Of a stretch of DNA of 64,000 nucleotides, positions 13,700 through 26,664 are shown one piece after another (the stretch's first letter is position 1; each line of letters starts with the position of its first letter). Position numbers and translations under genes: made by a program. The notes below the pieces were generated by a model that saw only the letters and a program-made list of their open reading frames with translations, was not told the DNA's origin and ran no database searches. The stretch spans positions 71,321,380 through 71,385,379 of the forward strand of contig BRKX01000002.1 in NCBI GenBank assembly GCA_026008535.1, in the 5' to 3' direction. This stretch comes from Perilla frutescens. Lineage: Eukaryota > Streptophyta > Magnoliopsida > Lamiales > Lamiaceae.

Positions 13700-15309
13700 G
13701 AATATTTTGAGTTTCTCTGAGTGCAGATGTTAATGAAGGCTTTCTGAAGTTGTATAGCGTTATGTAATCATGTAACTGTTATAACAAGCTCCATGAAGCT
13801 ATGATGTTTGGACCTTAATAATGCTAGTTCCGACTCAGATAGAAGTTATGGAGTGTTGATGTAACACTTAGTTTTGACAAGCAAATGAAGCTGTGACATT
13901 TGGCGCTAAGCTGAAAATATAATTTTTATTTATTTTTTATCATCTGTTGTGGTAGTGGTGGTTGGACCTGGCGCCTGTTTATACTGCTATATATTCTATA
14001 TATTGATCTAGATATTTCTAGTATATTTTGGTTAACAATTTGATAGCAAGATCATAATGAGATCCAATAGTTAGTTCACATAAGCATAACATTAAATATG
14101 CATGAGATGATGGAGGTCCATAACATTAAATATGCATGAGATATGGAGATCGAAAATATATATAGCAAAATCTCTAAAAAAAAATATTACTATAGGGAGA
14201 CTATTCTTAAATAGAAATTTACATATAAGAGGTTATATATTTTTAAAAAATTAATATATATGATACGTCACTTGAAAATATATTCCTTCATATTTTAAAA
14301 TACTGAATTTAAAAGATAAATAAGATTCATGAATTTTAAAAAGTGAAATGTGCGTACAACATTCATATACATTGTGTACACATTAAATTTAAAAGATTCA
14401 TTCATGTACTATATATCAAGGAAATGTAAAACAAATGTATCACATGCAACTTTAGATAAGTATTTCATATCATCTTAAGTTTATGTATCATAATTAAATA
14501 ATTATAGATATTTAAATATATTTGAAATTAATGTCATTTTATTACTATATATGTAGGTAAATTATTATTCAGAATTGGAAAATGTTGACATTTATGCAGA
14601 TCGAGTTTTTCAGTTGAACCTGATTTGAGGTCAAATCGAACATTTAGATAATAATTTTGATTTCTAAGTTTTGGTTGCATGTATAATTCCCCTAATTTTA
14701 AATACGCTACACACTTTTCTTTTATATATAAAAAATTGGTTACGTTATTTGATTATGAACGAAATTTAGAAAGACAAATAATATATATTTAACTAGGAAC
14801 TTTTTTATTTGATCACTTTTGCTTTGTCAATTTTTTTCTTCTATTTTTACTACTAACTTAATTTCATTTTCTATTCTAAAAAACTTTTCCATTTTTGTCA
14901 CTTTACCACCTCAACTTTTTTATTTTTCTGTTTTGCTACTTCAATTTAATTCCGATTTCTCTTATGCACCTCAGAAAGTCTGCATATTGTTTTTGACAAA
15001 AAAAAAAAGAAAGAAAAAAGTTACTGCTAATCTATCTACAATGCTTGTAAACTGCTGCAACATATGTTTAATCATGAGGAAATTAACTGATTGAAGTACG
15101 TGACCACAATTATTTCAATAAATAAACTCTTCACAGTAAAACGTATTTCGTTACAGACAAATATTTGCTAATAGAAAAATATAGACTGCCAACAGCTTAT
15201 TTAATTTTCAACGAAGGGCAATAACAACATAGCTAAGCACAAGAATGAGAAGATATCCCTCTTTAGGTAGAAAATTTGATTGAAAAATCCGATAGCCAAA
15301 GCTAGTTAA
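13700..15309. other. Convergent 3' intergenic spacer, no gene seen
   Basis: The spacer lies between the kinase 3' end and the CYP38 3' end. It contains the kinase 3' UTR, probably to about 13920, then AT-rich DNA. A local direct repeat of cataacattaaatatgcatg occurs near 14085-14140. ORFs here are low-complexity and unconvincing. Confidence 0.5.
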
Positions 15310-17906
15310 TTAACCAGCAATCTTGTAGCTCGGATTAGCAAGATTATCTAAGCCTGCTACCACTTGGATTGACTCTATAACATCACCAACCTTAAGGTCT
15401 GCTAGAAAATCCTCGTTTTCCGTTACGTAGCCGAACACTGAGTATCGACCATCCAATATGTTGGCATTGCTAGGAGTTAGTTCACTTTCTTTCAGAAGCC
15501 AAAATACCTGGCTCGATGCAGAATTGTTCTCGAATTCCTAATATTTACAAAATCAACAGGTTTCAAGAATCTTTTTGTTTAAGTGACCATTTTATATGAG
15601 TTGAGCAAGCTTAATTTTTTTTTACCTCTCGAGCCATGGCCATGGTTCCGAATGCATTGAACGGAAGCCTCGTTTGAGCCTTATATAGACCGAGCTCCTG
15701 CACAAGAATGTACATTATATCAAATTTGCAAATGAAATGAAATGTACACTCCTATAGTAGGGAATTTCAGTTGGGGTGAAGAGGGCAGACAAGGGTTGCA
15801 CAAAAGATAAAATTGACCGATGATTATACAAGGTAGTTATAAAGACATACTTCTAGAGTTTCTCCATAGAAGGGTGCCTTTTCCCCGTTCACCATAATTT
15901 CCAGAGGAATGTTACGGATTTTTTCAGTACTAGGATCGATAAAGCCCTCAGCAGGACCATCGGGGTCTCCCGTTTGGACAACAAAGCCATCAGCTAGAGA
16001 AGAAACAAAATTACAGTTCTATAAGTGCCACTGAAATAGATATCTCATTAAAGAAACTTTCTTTTAAAGTATACTTGCCTCTTTGGATCTCCATCCCGTC
16101 ATAGAAATGCCTTTCCACCAAATCCACAAAATTCCCAGCAGTTACAGGGGCATTATAACCATCCAAAACAATACGAAACACACATTCATTGAAGTTAGGG
16201 TTGTCCTTGACCTTGACTTTCATATCTACAGTTGCTCTTCCCTTCAGCAACGGCATATTTTTGTATTCTTCAGGAACTTCATATGGAAAGCCATCGACCA
16301 TATCCTCTTCAACACTGCAGAAATCCAATGCCCCAGGAAGATCTCAGCTGCAGTCAATGACAAGGGTCTAAATGAGAATAGCATATTTTAGGAAGACTAA
16401 TTCTTTGTTTTTCTCTCCACTCCCTAGACCTAAATAGGATCCACTACAAAACATCCGAGGATTCTGGTCATTATTTAGTGTTTCTAATGTGATATTGATC
16501 TTTGATATGCTAACATATAGGAAATCGTTTTATCCTTTGATGGTGCCATACTTATTGATCCTTCACATAAAAAAAACATAAGCAGTCCACCTGGCTGGTT
16601 GGTATATTAAATGAACACTCAATTTTCGACAATGTTAGCATATATCTAGACAAGCAAATTCTCCTTTCTGAAAAATTCTGGGAAACCTCTCCAGAAGGCT
16701 CAAACTCCATAAAAAAACTCGAATTCAAACATCATAAGAAGTGATTTGAAGAAATGCATATATGATATATCCATCTCAATCCTTATACGTCTCTCTCACT
16801 CAACAACCACATCTCATTAGAATCAAATACTCAAATATTTAACAATCATCTACACTCACCCTCCAACATAATTAAGCAGCTCCTTCTGCTTAGGTGGGAC
16901 TCCATCACGGTTCCTGTCCTCCACAATCTTCAACATCTCATCCAATCCCGACTCCAATTTGTTAAGCAATGCAATCCCATCATCCACCTTTGACTTTGCC
17001 AGACCTCCAACTATCATAGTCCTGCCTTGCTTCAGCGCCCTTGATGCCTGCCTCACATTCTACAGATCAACCAAGAAAAAACATGACAAACATTTATTAA
17101 AACATTGCATAAAACCCTTCATCACCAATCAAATTAAAGCCATAAAAGTCAATCAAATTAGACAAAAATCCTCACTCTTTCCACAGAATCAAGGGCTTTT
17201 AAACCAGAAATTTTCAGACTTTCCGTAATATCTTCGAGTGGCTTCTGAACCTCCCTTATAGCCTTGTTATCAATCGGCAATGCATATCTCAGTAATGCTC
17301 CAGGGTCCTTAATCGGCGGCCCCGAAATCAAAACTGAAACATCCGGCAATGCTGGAGCAATAACAGCAGCATTGGCCGATTCCAAGCATCCCAAGTCACT
17401 GAATCCGCTCAGCAACCCTACTGCCAAAGCAGTCGAAATCGCACTTTTCTTGATTGAAGAAAACCAATTCCTCTGCTCAAAGCACCAATTTTTCCAATTA
17501 TTACAGAACAATCTAAAATCAGCAGTCACAAAATCGACAGAAAGAATGACAACATTGTTGAACTACAGTAAATACTACAACTCGTGAGCTTCACAGGCAA
17601 CTATATTCACTATATATTTGCACATATACTCCGTGGAATGTGTGTCTGTGTGTATTAAATTGTATTTCACGTAGCTCATCAAGTGTAGAATTAGAAAAAC
17701 CCCGTAGAATCAGGAAGAAATTAAGAACTCACCTGCTCAGAGATTGACTCATATGAATTTGATTTTTGCGATGAGCAGAGAGGTTTCGACTGATGAGTGG
17801 GAGACGACAATTTGATGCAATTAGATTGAAATTTATGACTAGCAAACTTCTGGGTTGTTTTCAAATGTGAAAAAGAAAGATGGTGGCACGAAATCATGAT
17901 CGCCAT
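15310..17906 (-). CDS. CYP38: Thylakoid-lumen cyclophilin-like CYP38 (chloroplast PPIase family)
   Basis: Complete gene on the minus strand with seven exons: 17733-17906, 17176-17472, 16860-17059, 16079-16314, 15851-15993, 15626-15697 and 15310-15537, encoding 449 aa (Arabidopsis CYP38 has about 437). A bipartite transit peptide is visible: a Ser/His-rich stromal part (1-60), then a hydrophobic stretch (68-82) and an ANA-A lumenal cleavage site near residue 93. The helical N-terminal region (NKAIREVQKPLEDITESL, ALDSVERNVRQASRALKQG) precedes the cyclophilin domain (FRIVLDGYNAPVTAGNF, FVVQTGDPEG, FGTMAMA). CYP38 assists photosystem II assembly and maintenance in the lumen, and the plant protein has little isomerase activity. 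The intron after exon 4 appears to use a GC donor. Exon 1 and the promoter lie in a 2.2-kb block that is repeated at 56.8-59.0 kb. Confidence 0.95.
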
Positions 17907-18320
17907 TGATGAAAAATTCCAACAGCTTTAGCAAAACGATAGCAACATTAGTATATTGTGTGAGGCAAAAGAAACAAGAAAGGGAAATTGATTGGTGAGT
18001 AGATAAGGTTGGGGGGGGGAAGAAAAATCTTGAAAAAGGAGCGAGAAAATGCGATCCACAAAGAGAGAGGGGGAGAGTCAGAGAGAGAGAGGGAGAGCAT
18101 AGGTGGAGAAATGAAGATTCTTTCAGTCAACCTCACACTCTGGATAAGATAATCTTCAAATCTAGCAACTCTGGCCCTTTTTTTGAGTTAGATTTCGGGC
18201 TTTGAATTGGGCCCGAATTTGGAATTAAGATTCATGTTTAATCCAGTCATGTGGATCAAGAATTGAAGTATGCAAAAAACTTTTACTTAACCTAAAATCT
18301 CACTCTAAAAAGGCATTTAG

Positions 18321-18417
18321 TTCCGGTGGGATAGCCTAGTGGTCAAGGGATTGAGGTTGTTTGGAGGTCTCGTCAGGTCAGGTGTGTGTGAGTTAAAAAT
18401 TAAAATTAAAAAAAAAA
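18321..18417 (+). mobile_element. tRNA-derived SINE, copy 1
   Basis: Begins ttccggtgggatagcctagt. The tagcctagtggt stretch fits a pol III A box, and the element ends in ggtcaggtgtgtgtgag followed by an A-rich tail. The B-box segment is shortened in this copy. Similar bases flank it (ggcatttag before, cgcatttaag after the tail), suggesting a target duplication. Relatives lie at 27246, 31933, 57666 and 61477. Confidence 0.75.
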
Positions 18418-18634
18418 CGCATTTAAGAAAAAGGCATTATTAGAAATAAAAATTGTAGTTTTATAAGATAAATAAAAGAGAATGTAAAGTAATTATATTT
18501 TATATCCATAGTGTGTGTATATATATATTGTTTTACTAAAATAATAAAAGAATATAAAAATGCTTATAAAATTACACAATATGTAATTCATTTTTAAGTA
18601 TACAAAAACATTTTCTTCTTTATCTAAAATCAAA

Positions 18635-18685
<51 letters not shown>

Positions 18686-18979
18686 ATTCAACCCAGGAAA
18701 TAAATAAAAATATATTTTGTCTCAGAACGTATTATTGAGGTGATAGTACGTATATAAAATTGTAAACTGAATCAGAATGCACTTAATTTAACTTAAAAAT
18801 ATAACAAGGGACAGATAGATTGAAGCAAATGTAAAAAAGAAATAATTTATTGAAATAAAATATAGTGTAACACCAAGCATATTCCCAATATTGAAAATTG
18901 AACTAAATATCATAATCTATGAGCTGCAAAACTAAAATAACCAAAAATAAAAAAATAAAAAATAAAATAAAAAAATGAA

Positions 18980-19226
18980 TCATGGTAAATCTTTGCTTGA
19001 GAGCTGCACATCGCCTGGCTTCGCCTCAACCTTTGCACCTTTATTCTTATAATAAGATTTCAATTTGTAATAAGCCACAAGCCCGAGCTGGATCAGGCTA
19101 AACAGTGCTCCAATTCCATTTCCAGCCTGCACCACACAAATAACAGCGAAAAAAATTAGGTCGGAATTTAATATTAATATTAAATTTAAGTTTATACACA
19201 CACACACACATGATACATGCCAGACT

Positions 19227-19312
<86 letters not shown>

Positions 19313-19705
19313 CGTTGAATATTGAAGTGAACTTACAGCAATGTAGGGATCAAAAGTCTTGAGAAAAGCATACATAAACCAAATGATGCCGTTTAGAGCA
19401 CCAACTACGGTAAGTGGAATAGACACGTACTTAACACTCTGGGTCTTGATGACTTGAAACTGCAATAAGTAATTAATTAGGGTTTTAGATCATCGATCGA
19501 GTTTCACTATTACCAATGCACGTATGTAGTAGTCGTAAATAATTAAATTAAATTAAATTAGTAGGTATGTAGCACTTACAATACTGAAAAGAGGGGAGGC
19601 GTACATAATAATCCCAAAGATATCGCAGAGGATTCCAACGACAATCGACCTTTTTACAGTAGTGTGGAGGCCAAGGAGGGTGCCTGCCACGATCGCAACC
19701 AGAGC
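18980..19705 (-). pseudogene. SWEET sugar transporter, 5'-truncated duplicate
   Basis: Contains exon 6 (18980-19126), exon 5 (19337-19459) and the 3' part of exon 4 (19580 to about 19705) of a SWEET gene nearly identical to the complete copy at 58339-60168. Exons 1-3 and the start of exon 4 are missing: homology ends in the middle of exon 4. The surviving part encodes the second MtN3 repeat (GNGIGALFSLIQLGLVAYY and the cytosolic tail ending LSSKDLP). Without transmembrane segments 1-3 it cannot form a normal seven-helix transporter. Intron 5 carries a long TAA microsatellite. Confidence 0.9.
19229..19311. repeat. TAA microsatellite in SWEET pseudogene intron
   Basis: An almost perfect run of about 27 taa units. 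The equivalent tract in the intact copy (58585-58635) is clearly shorter, so the two copies have diverged in repeat number. On the minus strand it reads as a long poly-isoleucine ORF, which is an artefact. Confidence 0.95.
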
Positions 19706-20100
19706 AATCAGAAGATATTTGATAATCCGAATTCTTTATAACATTTCGTGTCTCGTTATCAAAATGAAACGGAAATTGAAGACTTATCATTGAAAGTTCA
19801 AAGTAACACGAAATGTGAAAAAATTAGTTATTTAAATATTTAATATGAAACTAGGCGGTTCATATAAAAAACCTCATAGTACCTAAATATCTAATGTAGA
19901 GTTGGTCTTTTGCACATCAGATATAGTTGATAAGACTAGATAATAAAATTGGGTAACAGATTCCATAAATATCTGCAAAAATTATTCATGACAGATAGGA
20001 GAATTACACACTTAATAAGTACGGACACGGCACGGGTAATTACCGGTAATTTTTGACGGGGACGGCAAAGGATACGGGTACCTTAGTACCCAACTGCCCC

Positions 20101-20440
20101 CACGACAAGAAAAATGCTCTTTAGAGATAATAGTATTAGCGACGACAAATATCGTCACTAATAATAGACTTAAGTAATGACATGTCGTCTCTAATTTCTA
20201 CATGTCATCTCTAATGATATTTTTTGTGACAACATTGTTGTCGCTTAAAATAATTTTTAATTTATTTGGGACGAACTTTTAGGGTCAGACTATTTGAGAC
20301 GACATGATGTCGTCACAAAAATGTCATTAAAGATGACATGTGGTAATTAGAGATGACATATCGTTACTAAAGTCTATTATTAGTGACAACATTTGTTGTC
20401 GCTAATACCACTATCTCAAAAGAGCATTTTTTTGCACCCA
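20101..20440. mobile_element. CACTA-like non-autonomous element with long inverted arms
   Basis: Starts cacgacaagaaaaatgctct, close to the cactacaagaaaaat terminus typical of dicot CACTA (En/Spm) elements. The two halves are inverted copies of about 140 bp: the left has attagcgacgacaaatatcg and the right, reversed, attagcgacaacaaatgttg. Both contain further gacatgtcgtctctaat-type repeats. The right terminus is degraded (gagcatttttttgcac), so the exact end and 3-bp target duplication are uncertain. There is no coding capacity. Confidence 0.65.
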
Positions 20441-21249
20441 TACCTGCACATATATAATTATATAATAATTATGTATGTATGTATGTATAAATGGAATTTG
20501 GTCTTATTTTCGTTTCTTTTTAAAAAGGAACAATTATATTACTCAATCATCTATATAAATTTGTATGTTTGTATTCAATATATTTTTCATATTAAAAAAA
20601 TATCATATTTTAAATATATACATGAAATATATATCTGATTGTGGATTTTTTTTATTTGAACATATATTTACATTGTAAATCTTATCAAATATCATAAAAC
20701 ATTTTGAGTGCATCGCATTCGAGAAATACTACTCAGTTAAAGTATCGGTATTGAATACGGATATGGTTAGTTAGGCACTCAAAGGGTATATATGTGAATG
20801 AGCATACAAGTTGCTACCCATGCGGGGTATGGGGATGAGTACGACTACTTTTTTAAAACGTGGGTAAGGGAACTAGTACTGTAGTACCCTACCCATTGTC
20901 ATCCCTACATAAGACCTTATATTAAATGGAAAAAAATTATCACTTATAATAGTGAAAAATGACATTTCATATACTAAAAATGTGTAAGGTTTATTTTACT
21001 GAAAATTACTGTTAAAAAAAAGAGGTGTCATTTTGTAATTATCACTATATTTTTTGGATTGAAAAAGTATTACTTTTAATACTGGATAGTATAATAAATT
21101 TTCATCTGACCTAAGCGGTTCGGTTCAACGGGTGTACCCCAAATGTTTGCCTTTAATTTAATTCACAAATACCCTTTCATTGGTGAGATTTATACATATT
21201 AATAAATTACTGTTAATTATGAGAATAATATATCAATCTTTTCAATAAC

Positions 21250-21492
21250 TATTATTCCCTCCAATAAGTATCAATATAGATAAATACACACATATTAATA
21301 AAATAATAAAATTACTTTATACACTCTTATATGAATACATTAAATGAGTCAAATATGAATGTTTGAATGCATTAAATGATTGTAAATGTGAGAAAATGTG
21401 ATTTTTTCACCTCGAAGGTGTAAAATGACATTATTTGTAAAATAAAATTAAAGTGTCAGAATGACACTTATTTAGAGTCGGAGAGAGTATCA
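21250..21492. mobile_element. Stowaway-like MITE, degenerate
   Basis: It starts near attccctccaataagt and ends near agtcggagagagtatc, which read as worn Stowaway ends (ctccctccgtcc type). The interior (tgaatacattaaatgagtc, aaatgacattattt) is the reverse-complement relative of segments at 31057-31265 and 54712-54898, so the three belong to one family. Ends are approximate. Confidence 0.45.
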
Positions 21493-22991
21493 TTTTGTTA
21501 AAAAAATAAAATTATATTATAAGTAATTTAAAAAACAATATTTTAATAACTTAAGAATCGAGATCGTTCTTTTTTAAGCAACTAATTTGGGTTTCAATTA
21601 TTGGGGTTGGATCAATTCGTATGTCCAATCCAATTCATAAACACATAAGGGTTTAAAAGGCCCAGTTCTTCTACAGAGCTCATATTGAGCCCAAAAGGCC
21701 CAATTTTGCATACCATGCTGATGACTCCAAGCTGCATGCTTCGATGGCGAAAGTTTTCTTTTAAAAAAAAATTGTTTTTTTTTACTAGCATTTTGTTTTT
21801 CATTTTGTGTATGTTGTTTGTAATTCATTTTTTATTTTAAATAATGTGTTGTAATTATTATTAAAATTTGTTATGTATGATAAATTTAATTAAATGCAAA
21901 TGTTAAAACACTAAATTAAATTAGATAAAAAAATACACCAACAATAAAAACTACATAAAATTTATAATATTTTAATGAGTAGTTGTATTTATTTCATATT
22001 AATTCAACTATATTTGTTCCTAAAAAAATGTTGCACGCTTTTTACTTGCACAATTTTATCGGATTAACATTTGTTAGGCATTCTCTCACAAAAAGTAAAA
22101 ATAGAAAACATATATTATATATCGATGTGGTTCAAAACAAAAAATAACGAGCTAGTAGATGTCACATTCATATAGCACATATATGCTATATATATTGACC
22201 ATATATATAATTCCGTGATTAAGTCAATTAAACTGATAATACTAGCTAGCTAGATCTCACTATAAATAAGAAAGTTCCCTCAATTAAGTTTATGATAATT
22301 GATCAAAACAAAAACAAAAAATATATATAGGTTATTACATACACCATGTGTAGTAGTTGCAGAGAAAGTGAGAAGAGAGTAGCAAAAAACAAATAGAAGA
22401 ATGTGATAGTATGAACCCCACTACCAAAAAAAGAAGAAAGAAAGTAGCACTAAGTTTGTTGCAAAAGCAAATTGTTCCTTCAATTCCCCAGGTGCTTCTC
22501 CTTTTCTAAACCTCTCACCCTAGCTATCACTCTCCAATCATATTAAGTTCCCCAACGTCGGATTCTCTCTTGTAAAATGGTGTTTTCATCTCGAATGTTT
22601 TTCATCAATCTGTTAATTATCGAGAAAATTTCATTTTTGGTCTCATAGGACACGCCTTGCTTCTCTTTTGGTCCCAAGGGTGTCAATTTTGGTCATTTTT
22701 CAAAAAAATCGCTCACTTTTAATTCTATAGGTTTGACACTATTAATTTTAGTCCCAAAAATTTAAACGGCTGTTAAGAATGAGAGACGGAAACGTTCGCA
22801 CGTGCGGCCTATTTAAGCGGGATTCAAACAAAAATCGATTTAAAGCCCTAATTTCCCAATTTTGAACCCTTAACTCAAGAAAATCCCAAATTCCACCCAA
22901 ATCAAAACCCTAATTTTACCCTAATTCACCAATAGACTCTTGATGCTGGAACATTTTACCTCCGGCGCAAATTAGCCTCGCCACCGCCAAA

Positions 22992-23718
22992 ATGAACCCT
23001 CCAGCAATGGTTCCGGCAAATCGACAACCTATGGATTTCTTGAAAACCCAACGATTAGTCCTCCTTATAGACCTAGACCCAATTCTCACGTTCCAAAACC
23101 CTTCCCCTTACTTCTCGGTCGTCATACGGCAAACCGCCTTCTCCTTTTTCCTCTGTTGTTCGCAGCCCTCTCTGCCTTCAAATTTTTCTTCTCCTCCCTC
23201 TCTCCGCTGCAGCTCCGCCCCGCCAACTCTCTACCCCTTCCCTCTCCTTCAATCTCCCTTCAGAGACTCTAGCTTCCCTTTCTACCACCTTAAATTGCAT
23301 TTCTATCCTCACTGATCTACCGAATTCACCGTTATGCCCACGTGTTTCGTATTCCGCCAACTCGTTGCTTCAGTTAGCTCATGACTATGAGTGGGAGATT
23401 GAACAGGACAAAATCTTCGGTGATGATCAATTTACAGATAGTGATTCTGTGAGAATTCCTTCTAATTTGGTTGTTTTGTTTTCGCCAATTGGTCAATCGG
23501 TTAATTCTGTGGTTGATTTTCTGGAGTTGTGTGAGTTTAATAATGCATTTTGTGTTGTGCGAGAAGCATTTGCTATTAGAGATATTCATTTCTGCTGGGT
23601 AGATGTCAATATTGATGAATCAGAAATTCTTGAGGCTGATGAGAGTCCTCACAGCCTTTGCCAAATTCTTACAATAGTCTACAAGAGAGTGGAATGGATG
23701 AGTACACCCGCAGCCTAA
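22992..23718 (+). pseudogene. Fragment resembling plant Treslin/TICRR-like N-terminus, frameshifted
   Basis: The start (MDFLKTQRLVLLIDLDP) is in one frame, a Leu/Phe-rich stretch (LSAFKFFFSSLSPLQL, about 23120-23210) is in a second, and a third frame runs from about 23220 through LAHDYEWEIEQDK, SNLVVLFSPIGQS and RDIHFCWVDVN to a stop at 23718. Read together these resemble the N-terminal region of a large uncharacterised plant protein family that I associate with Treslin/TICRR-like replication factors. That assignment is from memory and tentative. At least two frameshifts and loss of everything downstream make this a gene relic. Local duplications follow it at 23767-23860. Confidence 0.45.
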
Positions 23719-25156
23719 ATGAAGCTCGGGAGAGAAGAGAGAGGGCTCGAAGATTTGCAAGTTTCTGGTCAAGAAATATTTTATTTTGGTGATCTATTTT
23801 ATTAGAGCATGTAGATCAGTGAAGAAATATTTTATTTTGGTGATCTATTTTATCCGACCTTAACACACTCTTTCCATGGATGTCCAAAGTTGGATCCACC
23901 ATGTGCAGAAGTGGCTCACATGATTCACTCTCCTAGGCATATTAAACTGTTTCATCCTTTTCCGTATTGCTTAGTAGTTAGTAGGCAGGACAACAATTTC
24001 TAATTTTATCTGTTGGCCATTGGGAACTTGAGGGGGAGGGATTTGATCTCAAAAGCTTCACAAAATTGCTTGTTAAGGCTGTTCTTGTGGAGCTTTGGAG
24101 TTTCTGAGGTCCTCTTTACATTTTCTGCTTGTTCAAGAACAGTGCTCTTTGCATGGAGTATGAAAATCTTAACAATTTACATATTTTTATTTTTTAGTGT
24201 AATCACCATGTTGCTGTTGTTTTTCATTTTAAGTCTGTTTCTAAAATGACGATAAATAGCCTCATTGGTGTGGCTAGAACTGAACTTCAATGCTGCTCTT
24301 CAACACACTTGCAGTGCTTGTGTTGACAGTTACTTGATAGCCTCACATACAACCGATTACCAAAATCCAATGCTGCTCTTCAACACACTTGCAGTACTTG
24401 TGTTGGTTGTTGCAATACATTTCCAATACATTTCTTAATCTCCGTGAAAAAGACAACAAGCCTAAATGGATGGGACGGAAGGAGTATTTTAGTTCCGTTA
24501 ATATTGAATAATTGAAATATGAATAATATTAATTCGCAACAGATGAATATTTCAATGTTGTACTCAGGTAGGTAGGCACCCCACATATTGTAATAATTGA
24601 TCTCCAAAGGGAGAAGCTAGGTCACTTGTATATGTAGATTTGTCTACTCAAAATTCCAATATCACATAATTAAGATTTATTTGAAAAAGATTGATTAAAC
24701 TCAATATAAAAATATTCGAAGAAATGCAATTCCACGGCATGCAACAACTGGTGAACACATGGAAAGTGGACCACATATGTACTAATTTTATGAAATTCTC
24801 TCTAATCTTCAACTTAAAGCCAAATTTATTCTTGCTTGAAATGATTAATAAATTGGATTAATCCCACTAGAATCTGCATTCATGTGCACAGAATAAATGC
24901 TAATTCATGCACTATTTTTGCTCAACATTTCACATGCCAATTATATTAGATTTATCCTCCATTAACGTCTTATCTTCTACCCATTTTTTTCCCATTTCAG
25001 GAAATTATGTTGAATGGATAAATTTTCTGAAAATATAAATCAGATGCAATCATGCAACTATGAGTTTGCACCTTCATATTTTGTTTACTGAATTAATAAT
25101 TACATATTTACAATATAATATATATATATATGTATGTATGATATTAATTATTTCTC

Positions 25157-25159
<3 letters not shown>

Positions 25160-25214
<55 letters not shown>

Positions 25215-25233
25215 TTATCATTATTATTATTAT
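25160..25233. repeat. ATT microsatellite
   Basis: About 24 att units with a few interruptions, lying in non-coding DNA. Confidence 0.9.
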
Positions 25234-25508
25234 AGTAGCTCAAGAGAGGACAATATGCATTAGGCAAAATGTGTGGAATATTAATACTCCCCCTGTATCA
25301 TTTATATATATTTATTTTTCTTTTTTAGATATCACAATATATAGGTGGGTTTATATCTATCTATATATATATATATTATAGGACATTTACTAATATATAC
25401 CCTATTTAATATATTTATATTAAACATTAATTCACTGTTAAATAAATAAATATGAGCATTTTAGAAAATTTACTTGTTTAATTCTCTTTTACAATTGTTT
25501 TCTTTCTT

Positions 25509-25539
<31 letters not shown>

Positions 25540-26190
25540 ATGTACATTTATATGCATGCTACATATAAATAAGTTGTTTGGTACATTAAAGGAGGGGATT
25601 AAAATTAAAATCCACCCCCTCCCCCTTTTATAATGCAATTAATTTATACACATCTTGGAAAAAAGGAAGAAATTGTTTGGGTAATTACCAACAAGATGAC
25701 TGATATATTATTGAATTTGGTAACTGCGACGTCTTAATTTGATAATCCAGTGCATCAGATTTGCTCAAAAAAAAATTGATAATCCAGTGGCAGTTACGGT
25801 TCTGACTTCTGCATAATATTTTACTACTTGTTATTATATTATATAAAAATTTTAGACGAAAAAAATAAGTTACAAATATTTATTTGCAATTGATATCCAA
25901 CCTAGTTTAAATAAAACATATTTGTTCAGTGGTTCTTACTAAAATTACTTTTACCATTATTATTTCCCATTTTACCCACCACAAATTCAAAGATTGATTC
26001 TCTGGGCCCTACTTTGCGTGGCTCTCCTGCAACACTGCAAGTGCGGTTGGATCTGGAACAGCTGAACAGCAGCATACCCTCATTCGAAATTTCAACATTT
26101 TTATTTTTAATCCAAAAAATAAAAGCCTTATTTATATCTTCAAAAAAATACTATGAAATGCTTAGCTAATGCAATAAAATACAATATATA

Positions 26191-26664
26191 GGGTAAATTA
26201 TAATTTAATTCCCAACATTTGAAGATTTTAATAAAAATAACCCAATATTTTAATAATTACAATTTAATTCACAATGTTTGTATATTCTAATAAAAATAAC
26301 CCAACTTTTATTATTAACAATTTAATTCTCAACGTTTGAATTTTTTAACAGAAATAACCCGATAATTTAGGCGGAAAAAAAATCATTTTGGTCATTTTTT
26401 CACCAAAATTGTTAGTCCGTTATATGGGTCTTTAGCTCGCTTGAGAGTAAATGGGATTGAAATCGACCGAAATAGCTTTTTAGCTTAAAATATTGAGTCA
26501 AATCTGTTAAAATTTTTAAACATTGGGAATTAAATTGTTAATATTAAACGTTGAGTTATTTCTGTTAGAATATCCAAACGTTGGGAATTAAATTGTTATT
26601 ATTAAAACGTTAGGTTATTTTTGTTAAAACCTTCAAACGTTGAGAATTAGATTATAATTTGCCC
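26191..26664. mobile_element. Fold-back MITE with repeated arms
   Basis: The left end gggtaaattataatttaatt matches the reverse complement of the right end gggcaaattataatctaatt. Each arm contains about three imperfect repeats of roughly 70 bp with aatttaattcccaacgtttg and aaaaataaccc motifs, so the whole element can fold into a long hairpin. It has no coding capacity. I could not fix the target duplication. Confidence 0.65.

Larger units (their letters stand above)
17484..19705. repeat. 2.2-kb direct repeat, copy 1
   Basis: This segment and 56824-59029 match almost base for base in the same orientation. The copy spans CYP38 intron 1, exon 1 and promoter, a SINE, and exons 6, 5 and part of 4 of a SWEET gene. 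Differences are scattered substitutions and microsatellite length. Homology stops inside SWEET exon 4 at about 19705, where unrelated sequence begins. Confidence 0.92.
19706..22991. other. Intergenic DNA filled with small transposon remnants
   Basis: No host gene is visible. The CACTA-like element at 20101-20440 is inserted in an older sequence rich in gggtaccc-type motifs (20020-20100 and 20790-20920 look like its two halves). A Stowaway-like MITE lies at 21250-21492. At about 22600-22800 is a degenerate half of a fold-back repeat made of ggtcccaa and ttggtcattttt motifs. The rest is AT-rich with no recognisable coding content. Confidence 0.5.

Noticed and set aside
18321..18417. Possible tRNA gene
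   Set aside because: A and B box-like motifs are present, but there is no cloverleaf or anticodon arm; A tail and target duplications identify SINEs.
19200..19320. Long poly-isoleucine ORF on the minus strand
   Set aside because: It is the translation of a TAA microsatellite within a SWEET intron; the real exons flank it with proper splice sites.
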